43,120 bases of DNA from an uncultured Acetatifactor sp. Lineage in GTDB: Bacteria > Bacillota > Clostridia > Lachnospirales > Lachnospiraceae. The notes below the pieces were generated by a model. That model searched no databases. It saw nothing but the letters and a program-made list of their open reading frames with translations, and was not told where the DNA came from. The stretch covers positions 1 to 43,120 of the forward strand of contig CANQOL010000029.1 in assembly GCA_947625475.1 (NCBI GenBank). Reading direction: 5' to 3'. Shown in pieces: positions 42,660-43,120 of the stretch (position 1 is its first letter; every line of letters starts with the position of its first letter). The position numbers and the translations under genes were made by a program.

Positions 42660-42782
42660 AGATAAATATGTGGTTTATATTGGGAATTAGGATAGAAATA
42701 GCAGCAGGAATATGATATATTTAATAATGTCGTTAGAATGTGGGCAGCATACAAATTTATTATACACATGGAGGATTGCGTG

Positions 42783-43120
42783 ATGGCTGAAGCGGAAAAC
42801 AGCAGGGATCTAATCAGCGTTTTATGGAGCGGAGCAGATATTCTGCGCTCTAAAATGGATGCCAATGAGTATAAGGATTATCTATTGGGAATAGTTTTCT
42901 ATAAATATCTATCAGATTCTTTTTTAATCAAGGTCTATGATTTGATTTATGATGAAAAGCCGGGCTCGTTGAAGGCCGCGTTAGAGGCATACAGGGAAGC
43001 GTTACAGGACGAGAGCGCCGATGAATTGAAAGAACAGATCAATTCGGAATGTCATTATGTGATTGAGCCGGAATTGACTTATACATATTTTGCGGATGCA
43101 GCCAGAAACAATACTTTTAA
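42783..43120 (+). CDS. hsdM: Type I restriction-modification methyltransferase HsdM, N-terminal part
   Basis: The reading frame runs off the right window edge after 112 residues. It shows the HsdM N-terminal helical domain: LISVLWSGADILRSKMDANEYKDY, then LLGIVFYKYLSDSF and YVIEPELTYTYF. HsdM methylates adenine within the site recognised by HsdS and forms the modification half of type I systems. The catalytic NPPF-type motif lies beyond the window. GGAGG at about 42770 precedes the ATG at 42783, and a GTG directly before it is a second possible start. The upstream 120 bases are AT-rich with no clear promoter. hsdS and hsdR are expected to the right. Confidence 0.92.
   Translation, partial: MAEAENSRDLISVLWSGADILRSKMDANEYKDYLLGIVFYKYLSDSFLIKVYDLIYDEKPGSLKAALEAYREALQDESADELKEQINSECHYVIEPELTYTYFADAARNNTF

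Overview
The window looks like chromosomal DNA of a gut-type Clostridia bacterium, most likely Lachnospiraceae. This is inferred from gene content, strong GGAGG-type ribosome binding sites, a CIRCE element on a small heat-shock gene, cellobiose phosphorylase, a probable gut-type beta-glucuronidase, Bce-like two-component genes and many small redox enzymes. No rRNA, transposase, integrase or CRISPR array was seen.

Layout. 1-4577 (+) is a redox cluster: two aldo/keto reductases (the first cut by the window edge), an iron-dependent alcohol dehydrogenase, a carboxymuconolactone decarboxylase-cupin fusion, then, after a block of three hairpins, a flavodoxin and a DUF4405 membrane protein. 4574-6821 (-) is a nitroreductase-Rrf2 operon that runs through a ferredoxin remnant into a patatin-like lipase. 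6822-14322 is an AT-rich accessory island. Its core is a tight four-gene operon: a DUF262 protein, an AAA ATPase of the DUF3696 type, an unrecognised 259-aa protein, and a 983-aa primase-helicase-PLD protein resembling the TOTE conflict-system primase. A metallophosphoesterase follows. A Fic gene lacking its N-terminal part marks the right side. This island is the best candidate for an undescribed system.

15087-21614 holds a peptidase E, then a second redox cluster: a TetR regulator behind a double TGACAC operator and a decayed flavin reductase, an aldo/keto reductase, a stand-alone CMD protein, a ferredoxin-tailed aldo/keto reductase, two flavodoxins and an OhrR-like MarR regulator. Several decayed genes lie between them. 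The cluster repeats the aldo/keto reductase + CMD + flavodoxin content of the first one. 21766-28721 has two divergent two-component systems. The Bce-like pair on the minus strand lacks its usual transporter. The plus-strand pair is followed by an ABC ATPase and a large FtsX-type permease. A near copy of the TetR double-operator promoter sits between the two systems.

28832-43120 looks like core, more GC-rich chromosome: a ferredoxin-tailed aldo/keto reductase, a GH2 enzyme with beta-glucuronidase residues, a tRNA Glu-Met-Asp-Val cluster, CIRCE-controlled hsp20, a MoxR-DUF58-transglutaminase operon, tRNA-Arg, a small zinc-ribbon protein, cellobiose phosphorylase (-), an Ada-like zinc-motif protein, a SIMPL-domain protein, and the start of a type I restriction-modification hsdM gene that runs off the right edge.
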